Below, in pieces: positions 27,301 through 34,305 of a stretch of DNA of 64,000 nucleotides (positions are counted from its first letter, which is position 1; each line of letters starts with the position of its first letter). Source of the stretch: Acidobacteriota bacterium (GTDB taxonomy: Bacteria > Acidobacteriota > Polarisedimenticolia > Polarisedimenticolales > Polarisedimenticolaceae). Made by a program: the position numbers and the translations under genes. Location: assembly GCA_029861955.1 (NCBI GenBank), contig JAOTYK010000005.1, forward strand, positions 85,045-149,044. Direction: 5' to 3'. Under the pieces are notes generated by a model. The model saw nothing but the letters and a program-made list of their open reading frames with translations. It was not told where the DNA came from and searched no databases.

Positions 27301-27758
27301 CGCAGCGTCGCCGAGTTGATGACCGCACGCGGCGGCAGGGCATCCCGCACCGGGAACTGGACGTAGCTGATCTTCGTCGGCGATCCGTCCAGCTCGAGGG
27401 CATCCTCGTTGCCGAAGTTGTCGTTGGGGTAGAAGGCGCTGACGTAGGCGTCGGCGGTGGCGTCGAAGCAGTTGGAGCGGCTGACGACGTTGTAGAACAC
27501 CAGGTCGCCGGTGCCGACCTGGAAGTCGTTCCACTGTTGGCCGTAGGTCAGCGACTGCAGGGAGGAGATCGCGCCGAGTGTGTTCGGATCAGCGGAGCGC
27601 CGCACCTCGTACTGCGGGCTGCCGCCGGTCCAGGTCAGGTTGGCGCCGCTGCCACCTAAGATGCTGCCGGTGGCGGTCATCTCGAGTTCGATTCCGTCGT
27701 CTGCGGAAAAAGCGACGGGGGTCAGCAGCAGAATCAGGATCAGGGCGCGGATCGTCAT
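24351..27758 (-). CDS. Secreted M4 (thermolysin-type) metalloprotease with thrombospondin type-3 repeats
   Basis: This is a 1135-residue exported protein with signal peptide 1-18 and ribosome site GAGGAG. Order of domains: a DNRLRE/CBM96-like domain (about 100-250), a thermolysin-type propeptide (280-450), the M4 catalytic domain (about 540-780), about seven calcium-binding thrombospondin type-3 repeats (800-1010, 'DNCPLxxNxxQxDxDxDGxGD') and a beta-rich C-terminal domain. The zinc site is complete: HEFTH at 592-596, the third ligand near Glu616 in 'LDESYADYFA', and 'VHTNSGIPNKVGFLI', which carries the conserved HxNSGIPN element. It is expected to be made as a zymogen, exported and self-processed, degrading extracellular protein. 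It lies just outside the tmRNA gene and could be island cargo. Confidence 0.93.
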   Translation of the reverse strand: MTIRALILILLLTPVAFSADDGIELEMTATGSILGGSGANLTWTGGSPQYEVRRSADPNTLGAISSLQSLTYGQQWNDFQVGTGDLVFYNVVSRSNCFDATADAYVSAFYPNDNFGNEDALELDGSPTKISYVQFPVRDALPPRAVINSATLRMGELYATDDSEIQVRRVGEPWSEDTITFNNRPFTTANYGIVLHTGNPDWRTWNVTNLVRDWIGGTQPTFGIELYPYGEDDFVGYAAREDVPPQLCIDWESPFNDAWFQLQAASATPPTIESENGVMLSLTADVSVVRFDPVSAALAFLDSYKALFALDDVWAQTWLDRIVTDDVGITSVTFGLRKDGIRYRSDRVSVRIAPGTPPFVPYRVVSASNWHRDHGFEQNTDIVVTEQIARLIADAEFGETGVRILGEPYLQWHNPNPWIEQTDPHRPVWRVAAQVQDAGSGVWNDWLIHIDAEDGSIESNTVTDETVGDRPGEEIRVYSVNLTREGNCWDDSPNRDLWFTTLGFTTEYANLPAGSDTFADGIDAWNGYHGTYHYFYDVFSRESMDGSGVLLETLVDVASRTGNADWNNASFNRNCNHMRFGDGWAVPDIIAHEFTHGVDRFSNQLIYANQSGALDESYADYFAAMVDGNWTIGEAREDGTRNPIRDMSNPPMRGDPDHRDPARSGDGTGLRPAVAVPAGGTGGNDWGAVHTNSGIPNKVGFLITDGGQHNGLTIAGLEQAKAERLQYMVFTTKLTSSSNFQHARDMTVEHAQTYVSGGHHDFTSLDVCDVINAWASVGYGDPDLDCNGVVDSPGGDADFDGIPNDRDNCPLARNIGQRDLDGDLTGDDCDPDVDGDLFFDTEDNCPRTANPNQADTDADGFGDLCDDDDGDGVLDLNDNCPLTPNEDQRDRDGDSQGDVCDNDADNDGLDNNVDNCPLDANASQYDPDSDGVGFQCDNCQFDPNPGQENLDGDGQGDVCDSDDDGDDFEDGSDNCPLYYNPRQIDNDGNGTGLYCDAGEKFQLTAFADLVELDIFVQNTDLTKPVVFPLYPCGQDTTCPNFLPEGFMMTVEVDTVPAYRARIVDDRGWGVTTALDDPSGSYTMQFEVDAEYFYGDNVQTPEFRGRKYFLELMPAAGASPGTLSGAIRVSAEVPAP

Positions 27759-27840
27759 GACGGTCTCCTCAGGGGTAGTCCTGAGGTACAGACCGCTTAC
27801 TCCTGCAAAGTAACAATCCGGTAGACCGTGGCCGATTTTC

Positions 27841-27867
27841 GGGGAACAGAAAAATAGATCTGTCCCC
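27841..27867. repeat. REP-like or terminator-like inverted repeat downstream of ssrA
   Basis: GGGGAACAG at 27841-27849 pairs with CTGTCCCC at 27860-27867 apart from one bulged base. The spacer AAAAATAGAT gives a U-rich loop on the minus strand. It lies three bases beyond the CCA end of the tmRNA. It could end ssrA transcription, or be one of the 'AATAGATCTGTCCCC'-type REP sequences often scattered beside REP-associated transposases. Confidence 0.45.
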
Positions 27868-27870
27868 TTT

Positions 27871-28218
27871 TGGTGGAGGCGGCGGGAATCGAACCCGCGT
27901 CCGAGAAGGAAAGTACGAAAGCTTCTACACGTTTAGATAACTCGTTTAATCTCACGCGTCCGTCGCCGAGTTTCAGGCTACATGGCGCCAGCCTGTAATT
28001 TTCGCCCGGTGACCACAGGCATCGTCACCGGACTATCCCGAATTAATAGCGCCTATCCAAATCGCCTCGGGCGGGCCACCTGGTAGACGTCACAGTCAAT
28101 TAAGCTGCGAGTGCGTAGTTGTTGTTGTCAACTAAAGTGTTCCGCTTGTTTAACGAGTTAACGGAACTCGACGTGCTACTCCCGCCAATACACTCCCCGT
28201 CGAATCCAGTTCGCCCCC
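27871..28218 (-). ncRNA. ssrA: Transfer-messenger RNA (tmRNA)
   Basis: A one-piece tmRNA of 348 bases including an encoded CCA. The 5' end GGGGGCG pairs with CGCCTCC before ACCA, with a G-U wobble at the third pair, the alanine identity signal. The 5' part holds GGATTCGACGGGGAG, the conserved D-loop-like block. The T arm reads GCGGG-TTCGATT-CCCGC. The resume frame (28132 to 28100) encodes the tag tail VDNNNYALAA followed by TAA, ending in the ALAA typical of proteolysis tags. With SmpB it rescues stalled ribosomes. The 3' end recurs at 21543 and 16007, so the gene has served as an integration target. It remains complete. Confidence 0.97.
28100..28132 (-). other. ssrA: tmRNA tag-peptide reading frame
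   Basis: Reading from 28132 to 28100 gives VDNNNYALAA and a TAA stop. The AANDENYALAA of enterobacteria is the familiar equivalent, and the terminal YALAA is what ClpXP-type proteases recognise. The exact resume codon (GTT or the one before it) cannot be fixed from sequence alone. Confidence 0.88.
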
Positions 28219-28236
28219 TTTCCGGGTCTTGAACCA

Positions 28237-28264
28237 TCTTTAAGATCGCTGAGCCGCCTGTCAA
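28237..28264 (-). promoter_or_regulatory. Putative ssrA promoter with inverted repeat around the -35 box
   Basis: A perfect TTGACA -35 box (28264-28259) stands 16 bases before TAAAGA (28242-28237), about 18 bases upstream of the mature tmRNA 5' end, which leaves a short leader for RNase P to remove. The -35 box is framed exactly by GCCGCC (28265-28270 read on the minus strand) and GGCGGC (28253-28258). This perfect 6-base inverted repeat could bind a regulator or be left from a terminator stem. Confidence 0.6.
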
Positions 28265-28293
28265 GGCGGCGGCCACCGCGACGGATCGGGCAC

Positions 28294-28332
28294 GAAGAAA
28301 GGCCCCGTCGCAGAACCGCGACGGGACCTTCT
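28294..28332 (-). terminator. Intrinsic terminator after the repeat lipoprotein gene
   Basis: On the minus strand AAGGTCCCGTCGC (28330-28318) pairs with GCGACGGGGCCTT (28311-28299) around a 6-base loop, 13 pairs with one G-U, followed by TCTTCG. It lies 33 bases after the lipoprotein stop codon and would separate that transcript from ssrA downstream. Confidence 0.75.
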
Positions 28333-28364
28333 AACAGACGAAAACGATGACGACAGAGAGATTT

Positions 28365-29549
28365 CTAGAGGTCGACACCGAGCTTCTCGATCGTCTTGAT
28401 CGTCAGCCCACCCGTCGGGATCGAGTTTGCTCTCTGGAACGAGCGGACGGCCGCGTTGGTGCGTGTACCGTAGACTCCATCGATCGGCCCGGGATTGTGA
28501 CCGGCTCGCTGCAAAGCTCGCTGGATGTCGGTGACCGTCGTGCGGGTCATGTTCGTCTCGCACAGAACCTCGCGCCATGCGATCTCACCGTCGGTTAACT
28601 TCTCGGTCCTCGGCACGGTCTTGTACTCAGCGGGGATTTCGATTCGCCTCTCTTGCGGCGGCGAGACCTGCTTGTCGACCTTGACGGTCGTGTACTCGGC
28701 CGGGATCGCGATCGTCCTGACGGTCGGAGCTTTGGTCATCACGCGGCGCTTTACGGTCTTGTACTCGGCGGGAATGTCCACCTGACGGGTCGTCGCCGGT
28801 TTCACGAGCGTCTTTTTCTTCACCGTCTCGTACTGCGCAGGCACTTCAACCAGGCACATGATCTCGCCGGTTGCGTTGTCCACCTTCTCGACCGGTCCGC
28901 GACCCTCCTTCCAGGTCGTGTGAGCCTGCTTGACGAGGATCTTTTCCTCGACCCATTTGTACTCAGCGGCGACAGCTTCCATGCGGCTGCTGGCCTCCTT
29001 GACGAGGACCTTCTCCTCGACCCATTTGTACTCGGCGGGTACGATTTCGGCTCGTTCGGACGCGGCTTTCGTCTCGACGGTTTCCTCGACTATCTGGTGC
29101 TTCGCCGGGATCACCTCGATCCGCTCGGAGGCCTCGCGCTCGAGAACTCTCTCGGTTTTGGTGCTATAGGTCGGCGGGAGGAAAACCCGCGCGTAGCACT
29201 CACCGGCCTTTGCGTTGGGTGGTAGTAGCTCGGTACCCGCAACACTGGCCGCCGCCGAGGAAGGCGTTGAGCCGGACTGCTCCGCCGCGCGGGCACGCGC
29301 CTCGGCATCGTTGGCCATGCGCTTCGCCTCTTCGGCCGCCACGAGCTTGGCCTGAATCTGAGCGTCCTTCTCGTCGAGGTCGGCTTCCATCTTGCCCATC
29401 GAGGACTGCAGATCCTTGATTTCAACCTCTCGCATCTCAAGTTGCTGCTGAAGGTCCGCCGTCGAACTGACGTCTTTTCGAGTGCTGCAGCCGCTGGCGA
29501 CAAGCACGCTTATGGCTATCGCCGCGATCAAGAGCTTTCCGTTCTTCAT
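28365..29549 (-). CDS. Lipoprotein with coiled coil, IPAEYKTV repeats and peptidoglycan-binding domain
   Basis: This is a 394-residue protein. The ATG at 29549 follows AAGGAGG and gives a lipoprotein signal ending 'VLVASGCS'. Residues 30-90 form a coiled coil rich in Glu, Lys and Ala. Residues about 115-325 contain eight degenerate repeats of 22-24 residues with the core 'IPAEYKTVKRR', often followed by 'VLVKxAxxR'. The last 70 residues form a peptidoglycan_binding_1 domain ('ITDIQRAL'-like start, 'GPIDGVYGTRTNAAVRSFQ'). The whole suggests an outer-membrane lipoprotein that reaches across the periplasm to the wall. The function of the repeats is unknown to me. It is the last gene of the minus-strand run and is followed by a strong terminator. 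Confidence 0.82.
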   Translation of the reverse strand: MKNGKLLIAAIAISVLVASGCSTRKDVSSTADLQQQLEMREVEIKDLQSSMGKMEADLDEKDAQIQAKLVAAEEAKRMANDAEARARAAEQSGSTPSSAAASVAGTELLPPNAKAGECYARVFLPPTYSTKTERVLEREASERIEVIPAKHQIVEETVETKAASERAEIVPAEYKWVEEKVLVKEASSRMEAVAAEYKWVEEKILVKQAHTTWKEGRGPVEKVDNATGEIMCLVEVPAQYETVKKKTLVKPATTRQVDIPAEYKTVKRRVMTKAPTVRTIAIPAEYTTVKVDKQVSPPQERRIEIPAEYKTVPRTEKLTDGEIAWREVLCETNMTRTTVTDIQRALQRAGHNPGPIDGVYGTRTNAAVRSFQRANSIPTGGLTIKTIEKLGVDL

Positions 29550-29783
29550 ACCAGTACCCCTCCTTAAGGTTCCCCACGCCTGGGCGAGGGTGGTTTTTCT
29601 ATCGAATGGGGCTGCGTCAATCACACCGCTCCCGTTTTTATGGACAAGGAACGGCCGCCAAAGTCACATCCAGATTGGCTAGAACCCCCGATGTGACGTT
29701 CGTCGCGAACCAACGGTCTACGGGACCGACACGGCCCGCCACGAGTTTTAGGCACCTCGCGTCGGCGAGTGACGTTGCGAATA

Positions 29784-30602
29784 TCAGGAGTCGGGCGGCT
29801 CCTGGGTCATAATCTCGTCGATGAATCGAGTGTTGGACACACTGATCGTGCGGTTCCCATTCTCGATCAACGTATGTGTGGGAGTGACAGCCTTGAGCAC
29901 ACCGCGCTGGCCGGAGATCTCAAGCTGGTTGCCCACTTGCAACACCTTACGCGCGTAAAAGCCCGCAAGTAGGTTGCGCGTTACGTCCCGTGCACCAAGC
30001 CCAAAGGACAGGGCGAAGGCGATGACGATCCCACCCAGCACGATGCTGGCCACCAGGTGAATCATCTCCGTTTCCATCTTGAGCTGGCCGAGAGCCATGA
30101 TGCCCACGATGAAGATGATCAGGGCGGAGACCAACCGTCCCAGTTGACGCCCAAATTCCAGACCGGCCTCCTCGCCTGCCCGGGCAATCATTTCTCCTAC
30201 AAACTGACCTGCGGCGCTGCCGATCACGATCAACAACAGCGCGGCGATCAGGTTGGGCAGGTACACAAAGAAAGAGGTCAATGCCTGCGAAATAGCGGTC
30301 AGGCCTAAAACATCGGCCAGGATCTTGGCCAACAGGAACAGCAACAGAAAATAGACCAAACGCGGTACGAATTCGTTCAGCTCGCGCCTCAAACCCATGC
30401 GCTGGAGCGTCTTGTCGATACCGGCTTTCTGCACAAGTTTGTCAAAACGGACACGGGTGAGGATTGCCCGCAACACCTTTTCGACGATCTTGGCCACGAT
30501 GAGCGCGACAAGGAACAGCAGGATCCCAATGACGACTTTGGGCGCAGCAGTGACCACAGAATCCATCAGGCCGTTGTACGATTCGAGTAGCTTTTCTCTC
30601 AC
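29784..30602 (-). CDS. MscS-family mechanosensitive ion channel
   Basis: This is a 272-residue protein with five hydrophobic segments (about 20-45, 82-98, 112-135, 156-172, 180-203). A Gly/Ala-rich pore-type helix then runs into 'GLGARDVTRNLLAGFYAR' and the beta-domain 'LQVGNQLEISGQRGVLKAV', matching MscS channels. The C-terminal alpha-beta vestibule of E. coli MscS is missing, so this is a short variant. Such channels release solutes on hypo-osmotic shock. The GTG start overlaps the stop of the preceding 88-residue gene (GTGA), so synthesis is translationally coupled to the small membrane protein and the ECF sigma factor upstream. Confidence 0.88.
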   Translation of the reverse strand: MREKLLESYNGLMDSVVTAAPKVVIGILLFLVALIVAKIVEKVLRAILTRVRFDKLVQKAGIDKTLQRMGLRRELNEFVPRLVYFLLLFLLAKILADVLGLTAISQALTSFFVYLPNLIAALLLIVIGSAAGQFVGEMIARAGEEAGLEFGRQLGRLVSALIIFIVGIMALGQLKMETEMIHLVASIVLGGIVIAFALSFGLGARDVTRNLLAGFYARKVLQVGNQLEISGQRGVLKAVTPTHTLIENGNRTISVSNTRFIDEIMTQEPPDS

Positions 30603-30865
30603 CGGGAATCTCCTTTGTCGCTCTTGTCACCGATTCCCAAGAGCTCGAAAATCATGGTCAAGAACTCCAGTGCCACGATGATCGGGAAATGCCAGGTTGC
30701 TGCGAGTGCGTTGTTGGCCAACGTGCGGCGATCGATGCGCCGATGCAACCGCCCCGAAAAACCGGTCGGCACTGGGGCCGTCAACGTGGCCAGTTCGACC
30801 ACGGGTTCGCCCGTGTCGCTATTCTCTTCACGCTGCGGCCGACGACCGTCCGTACCGTCCGTCAT
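30599..30865 (-). CDS. Small single-span membrane protein between ECF sigma factor and MscS
   Basis: This encodes 88 residues: a hydrophilic, charged N-terminus of about 50 residues and one hydrophobic segment (55-77, 'TWHFPIIVALEFLTMIFEL'), then a short charged tail. It overlaps the sigma factor gene by 4 bases (ATGA) and the MscS gene by 4 bases (GTGA). The position directly after an ECF sigma gene is where anti-sigma factors usually sit, but no zinc-binding anti-sigma motif is present. It may be a minimal anti-sigma factor, a channel accessory subunit or both. This is inference, and no family is recognised. Confidence 0.65.
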   Translation of the reverse strand: MTDGTDGRRPQREENSDTGEPVVELATLTAPVPTGFSGRLHRRIDRRTLANNALAATWHFPIIVALEFLTMIFELLGIGDKSDKGDSR

Positions 30866-31458
30866 GTGTCCGATCCTCTAGAGCTCTCGGTTTCGCGGTG
30901 CATCTCCTGGAACGTCTCGCGGGCCCGCTTGATCCGCATTTTCGCGGCGGACAGCCGAACACCCAACACGTCGGCGATCTCCTGATAGGCCATCCCATCC
31001 AGATCGCGCAAAATCAATGGAACGCGCAGCGTGTCGGACATGAGGTCCAGCACCGCCACGATGCGGCCCCGCTCGTCCACCGCATGGACCAAGCTCTCCG
31101 CCTTAGGCTCTACATGCAACTCCGACGCCGCCTCGCTGACGTCGTCGATATCGACTCGTTTCTCTCCCGCCCGGCGTTTGAGGAAGTTCAAGCAATGGTT
31201 GGCCTTGATACGCAGCAGCCAGGACTTGAAGCTGGAACGTCCGCCGAATCCGGGCAGTCCAAAGTAAGCTTTAAGAAACACATCCTGGGCCAGATCCTCG
31301 GCATCCGCCGACGAGCGGGTCATGTAGCGGCAATTGGTCACGACCTTCTCCTGGTAACGCGCAACCAGCGCCTCGAATGGACGATGGTCCCCATCCGCGG
31401 CAGCCTGAGCGTCCGAGACCAACTCCGCGTCCGGATCCGGTTGACGATCTTCCACCAT
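30862..31458 (-). CDS. ECF-type RNA polymerase sigma factor
   Basis: This is a 198-residue protein with sigma region 2 at about 20-95, including 'SADAEDLAQDVFLKAYFG' (the conserved DAEDLxQxVF element) and 'FKSWLLRIKANHCLNFLK'. Sigma region 4 lies at 130-182, with the helix-turn-helix 'YQEIADVLGVRLSAAKMRI'. Length and two-domain form are typical of extracytoplasmic-function sigma factors. The start is set at ATG 31458, just behind AGGAG. A GTG one codon later is an alternative. It overlaps a small membrane protein gene by 4 bases and leads into an MscS channel, so it probably answers an envelope or osmotic signal. Its target promoters are not identified. Confidence 0.92.
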   Translation of the reverse strand: MVEDRQPDPDAELVSDAQAAADGDHRPFEALVARYQEKVVTNCRYMTRSSADAEDLAQDVFLKAYFGLPGFGGRSSFKSWLLRIKANHCLNFLKRRAGEKRVDIDDVSEAASELHVEPKAESLVHAVDERGRIVAVLDLMSDTLRVPLILRDLDGMAYQEIADVLGVRLSAAKMRIKRARETFQEMHRETESSRGSDT

Positions 31459-31463
31459 CACTC

Positions 31464-31730
31464 CTAGAAAGACACATGTTCCCACACAAAAGTCACCTTG
31501 TGAATCTCATACCGAATCGACAATCCACCCAGAAAGTACTCACCTGTCCAGGTGGCGCGGCCCTCGACGTACTTTCCGTCGGGCCCGCCCATGAAGCGGG
31601 TTGTGCAATCCCACTTCCCGATTATGAAGGAGTACTGCGTGGTCTCCGGCGGCGCGTCGGGGTGGATGCCGGCCAACGTCGGCAGTGCAAGCGTCCACGC
31701 AATCAGGAACACGATCCCTCGTCTCTTCAT
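31464..31730 (-). CDS. Short exported DUF1579-like protein
   Basis: This is an 88-residue exported protein. AAGGAGAACTC precedes the ATG at 31730 and a signal peptide follows ('GIVFLIAWTLALPTLAG'). The mature part reads 'YSFIIGKWDCTTRFMGGPD' then 'VEGRATWTGEYFLGGLSIR', resembling the first half of DUF1579-type lipocalin-like proteins. Those are normally about 150-180 residues, so this one looks cut short after 'SIR', ending in an unrelated tail. The stop lies 5 bases from the sigma factor start and the gene starts 25 bases after the gamma-glutamyltransferase stop, so it bridges the two in one transcript. Confidence 0.6.
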   Translation of the reverse strand: MKRRGIVFLIAWTLALPTLAGIHPDAPPETTQYSFIIGKWDCTTRFMGGPDGKYVEGRATWTGEYFLGGLSIRYEIHKVTFVWEHVSF

Positions 31731-31755
31731 GAGTTCTCCTTGATCCGCAAATCGG

Positions 31756-33654
31756 CTACCAGGCAATCCCGTAGTCTTCGCCGAAATCGCTGGCGCCGCC
31801 CCACATCGAGCCATGTTGGCGATCGAAGTAGATGGCGGTGATGGGTCCCGAGGTCCTTGGCCTGGTCTCTACCGAATAACCCATCGTCGCCAACCGGGCG
31901 CGAACCCATGCCGGAACGTCGTCTCTCAACCGCAGCCGACCGGGCTCGGACTTGTGGGCACCGAACGAGCTCTGCATCTGATAGCTGGTGATGTTGGCGG
32001 CCTCGGCGGCTTGCTGGACGTTCATGTCGAACTCGACGACGTTCAGGAAGAACTGCAGCAGGTTCTGGTCCTGGGTGTCGCCGCCCTGGACGGCGAACGA
32101 CAGGTAGGGCTTGCCGTCCTTGAGCGCCATGCCGGGAGTCAGCGTCGCACGAGGCCGCTTGCCCGGTTCGACCAGGTTGTAGGGGTTCAGTCGTTCGTCC
32201 AACACGAAGCTCTGCATCCGCTGAGAGAGTCCGATCCCGGTTTCGCCGGCGATGAAGGCGGGGATCCAACCACCGCTGGGCGTGATCGAGACGATCCAGC
32301 CTTCAGCGTCGGCGGCCTGAATCGATGTCGTCCCTGCGTGGAACGCCTCCTCGTCGGTGAAAGTTCGTGTCTGCTGCCAGCCATCCTCTCCTTCTGCGTT
32401 CGCGGCGGGTGGGATGGGCGTCCACTGGTCGAGCAATTTCTTGAACGGATGTTCGCCGCCCTGGAACGGGTAGGGGTCCCCCGGGCGAGCATCCTGATTA
32501 TTAGTCTTCCAGTCGATCGTTTCGAAACGTTTTCGCGCGTACTCCTTGGACAGCAACCCCGCGATCGGTTCTTCCGGCGGATTGTAGGGATCGCCGTAGT
32601 AGAAATCGCGATCGGCGAACGCCAGGTTCATCGCCTGGTACAACGCGTGGATGTATGCGGCGCTGTTGTAACCCAGACCCTTGACGTCCACGTTCTCCAG
32701 GATGTTCAGCGCTTGAAGCATCACCGGACCCTGCACCCAGTGTGTCAGCTTGTAGACGTCGATGCCGCGGTAGTTGGTGTGGACCGGATCCTCGATGTGA
32801 ACCTGCCAGCGATCGAGGTCCTCCATCGTGAACAGGCCACCTTCCGCCCGGTTGCCGCGAACCAGCTCTTTGGCGATGTCGCCGCGATAGAAACGGTCGT
32901 AGGCCGCGTAGATCGCCTGCTTGCGTGTCTTGCCCGCCGCCAACGCTTTCTGTTCGGCCTCGACCAGTTTGGTCAGGGTTGCAAGTAGGTCCGGCTGTTT
33001 GAGGATCTCTCCCGGATACGGCGCGGCGCGCTCTTGCGAGTCGTCGTCTTTCATGTGCGGAAGGAACACGGCCCTCGAGTGGGGCCACTGCGCCAGGATC
33101 GCCTTCCGTCGTTCCATGTTGTTGGCCTGCGACGCCTCGACGGGATAGCCCTCGGCCATCTGCATCGACGGTTTTAGCACCTGTTCCAGCGACACGGTCC
33201 CGAACTCGGCCAGCATCACCATCAATCCACCCGGCGTGCCGGGCGTAACCGCGGCCTGGGGCCCGAACTCCGGCGGGTACTGCAGGCCTTGCTCCTTGAA
33301 GAACTCGACGGTCGCACCGGTCGGTGCCACGCCCAACGCGTTGATGCCCTTCACCTCGCCGGTGTGCGGGTTGTAGATCAACGCCTGGGTCTCGCCGCCC
33401 CAGCCCAGCGTGTCCCACATGGTGCTGGTCGCACCGAGCATCGCGCAGGCGGCATCGACGGCGTTGCCACCCTGGGCGAAGATCGTCGCGCCGGCGGTGG
33501 CACCCAGCGGCTTGCCGGTGATCGCCACCCAGTGTTTACCGTGCAGGACGGGTTTAACCGTACGTTGCGCTTCGGCGTGCGGTGCCCAACACAACGCGGC
33601 AACGGTCAACAAGCCCAACGCAATCCGCACACGTGAAGCCATGAAGTTCGGCAT
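31756..33654 (-). CDS. Gamma-glutamyltransferase family protein (periplasmic)
   Basis: This is a 632-residue exported enzyme. The ATG at 33654 follows GGGGGAGGAC and a signal peptide ends near 'WAPHAEA'. The N-terminal part carries 'GGNAVDAACAMLGA', typical of the family. The autoprocessing nucleophile is expected at Thr442 in 'AGTTSIQAADAEGW', where maturation would cut the chain into large and small subunits. The usual partner motif follows as 'TPSGGWIPAF', and 'GKRPRATLTPGMALKDGKP' is a good family match. The family hydrolyses or transfers the gamma-glutamyl group of glutathione and related compounds. Some members are cephalosporin acylases, and this cannot be separated here. It heads the sigma/MscS run. 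Confidence 0.9.
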   Translation of the reverse strand: MPNFMASRVRIALGLLTVAALCWAPHAEAQRTVKPVLHGKHWVAITGKPLGATAGATIFAQGGNAVDAACAMLGATSTMWDTLGWGGETQALIYNPHTGEVKGINALGVAPTGATVEFFKEQGLQYPPEFGPQAAVTPGTPGGLMVMLAEFGTVSLEQVLKPSMQMAEGYPVEASQANNMERRKAILAQWPHSRAVFLPHMKDDDSQERAAPYPGEILKQPDLLATLTKLVEAEQKALAAGKTRKQAIYAAYDRFYRGDIAKELVRGNRAEGGLFTMEDLDRWQVHIEDPVHTNYRGIDVYKLTHWVQGPVMLQALNILENVDVKGLGYNSAAYIHALYQAMNLAFADRDFYYGDPYNPPEEPIAGLLSKEYARKRFETIDWKTNNQDARPGDPYPFQGGEHPFKKLLDQWTPIPPAANAEGEDGWQQTRTFTDEEAFHAGTTSIQAADAEGWIVSITPSGGWIPAFIAGETGIGLSQRMQSFVLDERLNPYNLVEPGKRPRATLTPGMALKDGKPYLSFAVQGGDTQDQNLLQFFLNVVEFDMNVQQAAEAANITSYQMQSSFGAHKSEPGRLRLRDDVPAWVRARLATMGYSVETRPRTSGPITAIYFDRQHGSMWGGASDFGEDYGIAW

Positions 33655-33757
33655 CGAGTCCTCCCCCGGGGCCGAGATTCCAATGATCCGGCCCAACACT
33701 CCTCATCTTAGAGGATAGCGAGGGGGGAGCTGGACGTCGGAGGTCGGTGTTCGGGGA

Positions 33758-34249
33758 TTACTCCCCCGCCGCCAACATCTGCGCCTGCAGTTCCTTGTAG
33801 GTCGCCAGGTCGATGAAGTCCTTGTGACTGACGATCCGGCCATTCTCGACCTGGTACCAACTGGTCGTCGGTAGGCTGTACTCCAGGTCCGGGCAACTCT
33901 CCTTGCCGACACTGTGGCCAAGGGCCTTGCCATTCAGCTGCCCGGTGTAGGCGTACTCGACGACGACCGTGTTGCCCTGCACCACGCGCCGACTCTCCTT
34001 GAGATCCATCTGCAGATGCATGGCGACGAGCGTGCCAAGCAGCTGGCCGATCTGTTCTCGACCTTCCAGATGATGTCGCTGATTGACGTCCTCGAAGACC
34101 GCGTCTTCGTCATAGAGGGCGGTCATGGTGACGACGTCGGCGTCTCTGTACGCGTCGAAGTAACGATCGACGACCTGTTCCGGTGAGGGTGCTGCGTGGA
34201 GCGACCCGGTGAGCGTCGCGAGAACGATAAGAATGAGGGTCCGTTTCAT
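33758..34249 (-). CDS. Exported NTF2/SnoaL-like protein
   Basis: This is a 163-residue exported protein. The ATG at 34249 lies behind GGAGG and gives a signal peptide ending 'GSLHAAPS'. The mature part is a single SnoaL-like/NTF2 cone fold: 'VDRYFDAYRDADVVTMTAL', 'YDEDAVFEDVN', 'VVVEYAYTGQLNGKALGH' and a C-terminal 'WYQVENGRIVSHKDFIDL'. Members bind small hydrophobic ligands or act as isomerases and cyclases, and no particular substrate is indicated. The gene diverges from an XRE/MmyB regulator with a short shared control region containing three AGGTAAT heptamers, so it is a likely target of that regulator. Confidence 0.8.
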   Translation of the reverse strand: MKRTLILIVLATLTGSLHAAPSPEQVVDRYFDAYRDADVVTMTALYDEDAVFEDVNQRHHLEGREQIGQLLGTLVAMHLQMDLKESRRVVQGNTVVVEYAYTGQLNGKALGHSVGKESCPDLEYSLPTTSWYQVENGRIVSHKDFIDLATYKELQAQMLAAGE

Positions 34250-34305
34250 GATTCCTCCGTTTTGGCTTGTGTGGCCGTGTGTTACGGAGTAAGTTTCCTC
34301 TGGAA

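Noticed and set aside
26160..27659. Long plus-strand open frame of about 500 codons
   Set aside because: It is antisense to the M4 protease, whose domains and zinc motif are unambiguous; the frame is open because of high GC and codon bias.
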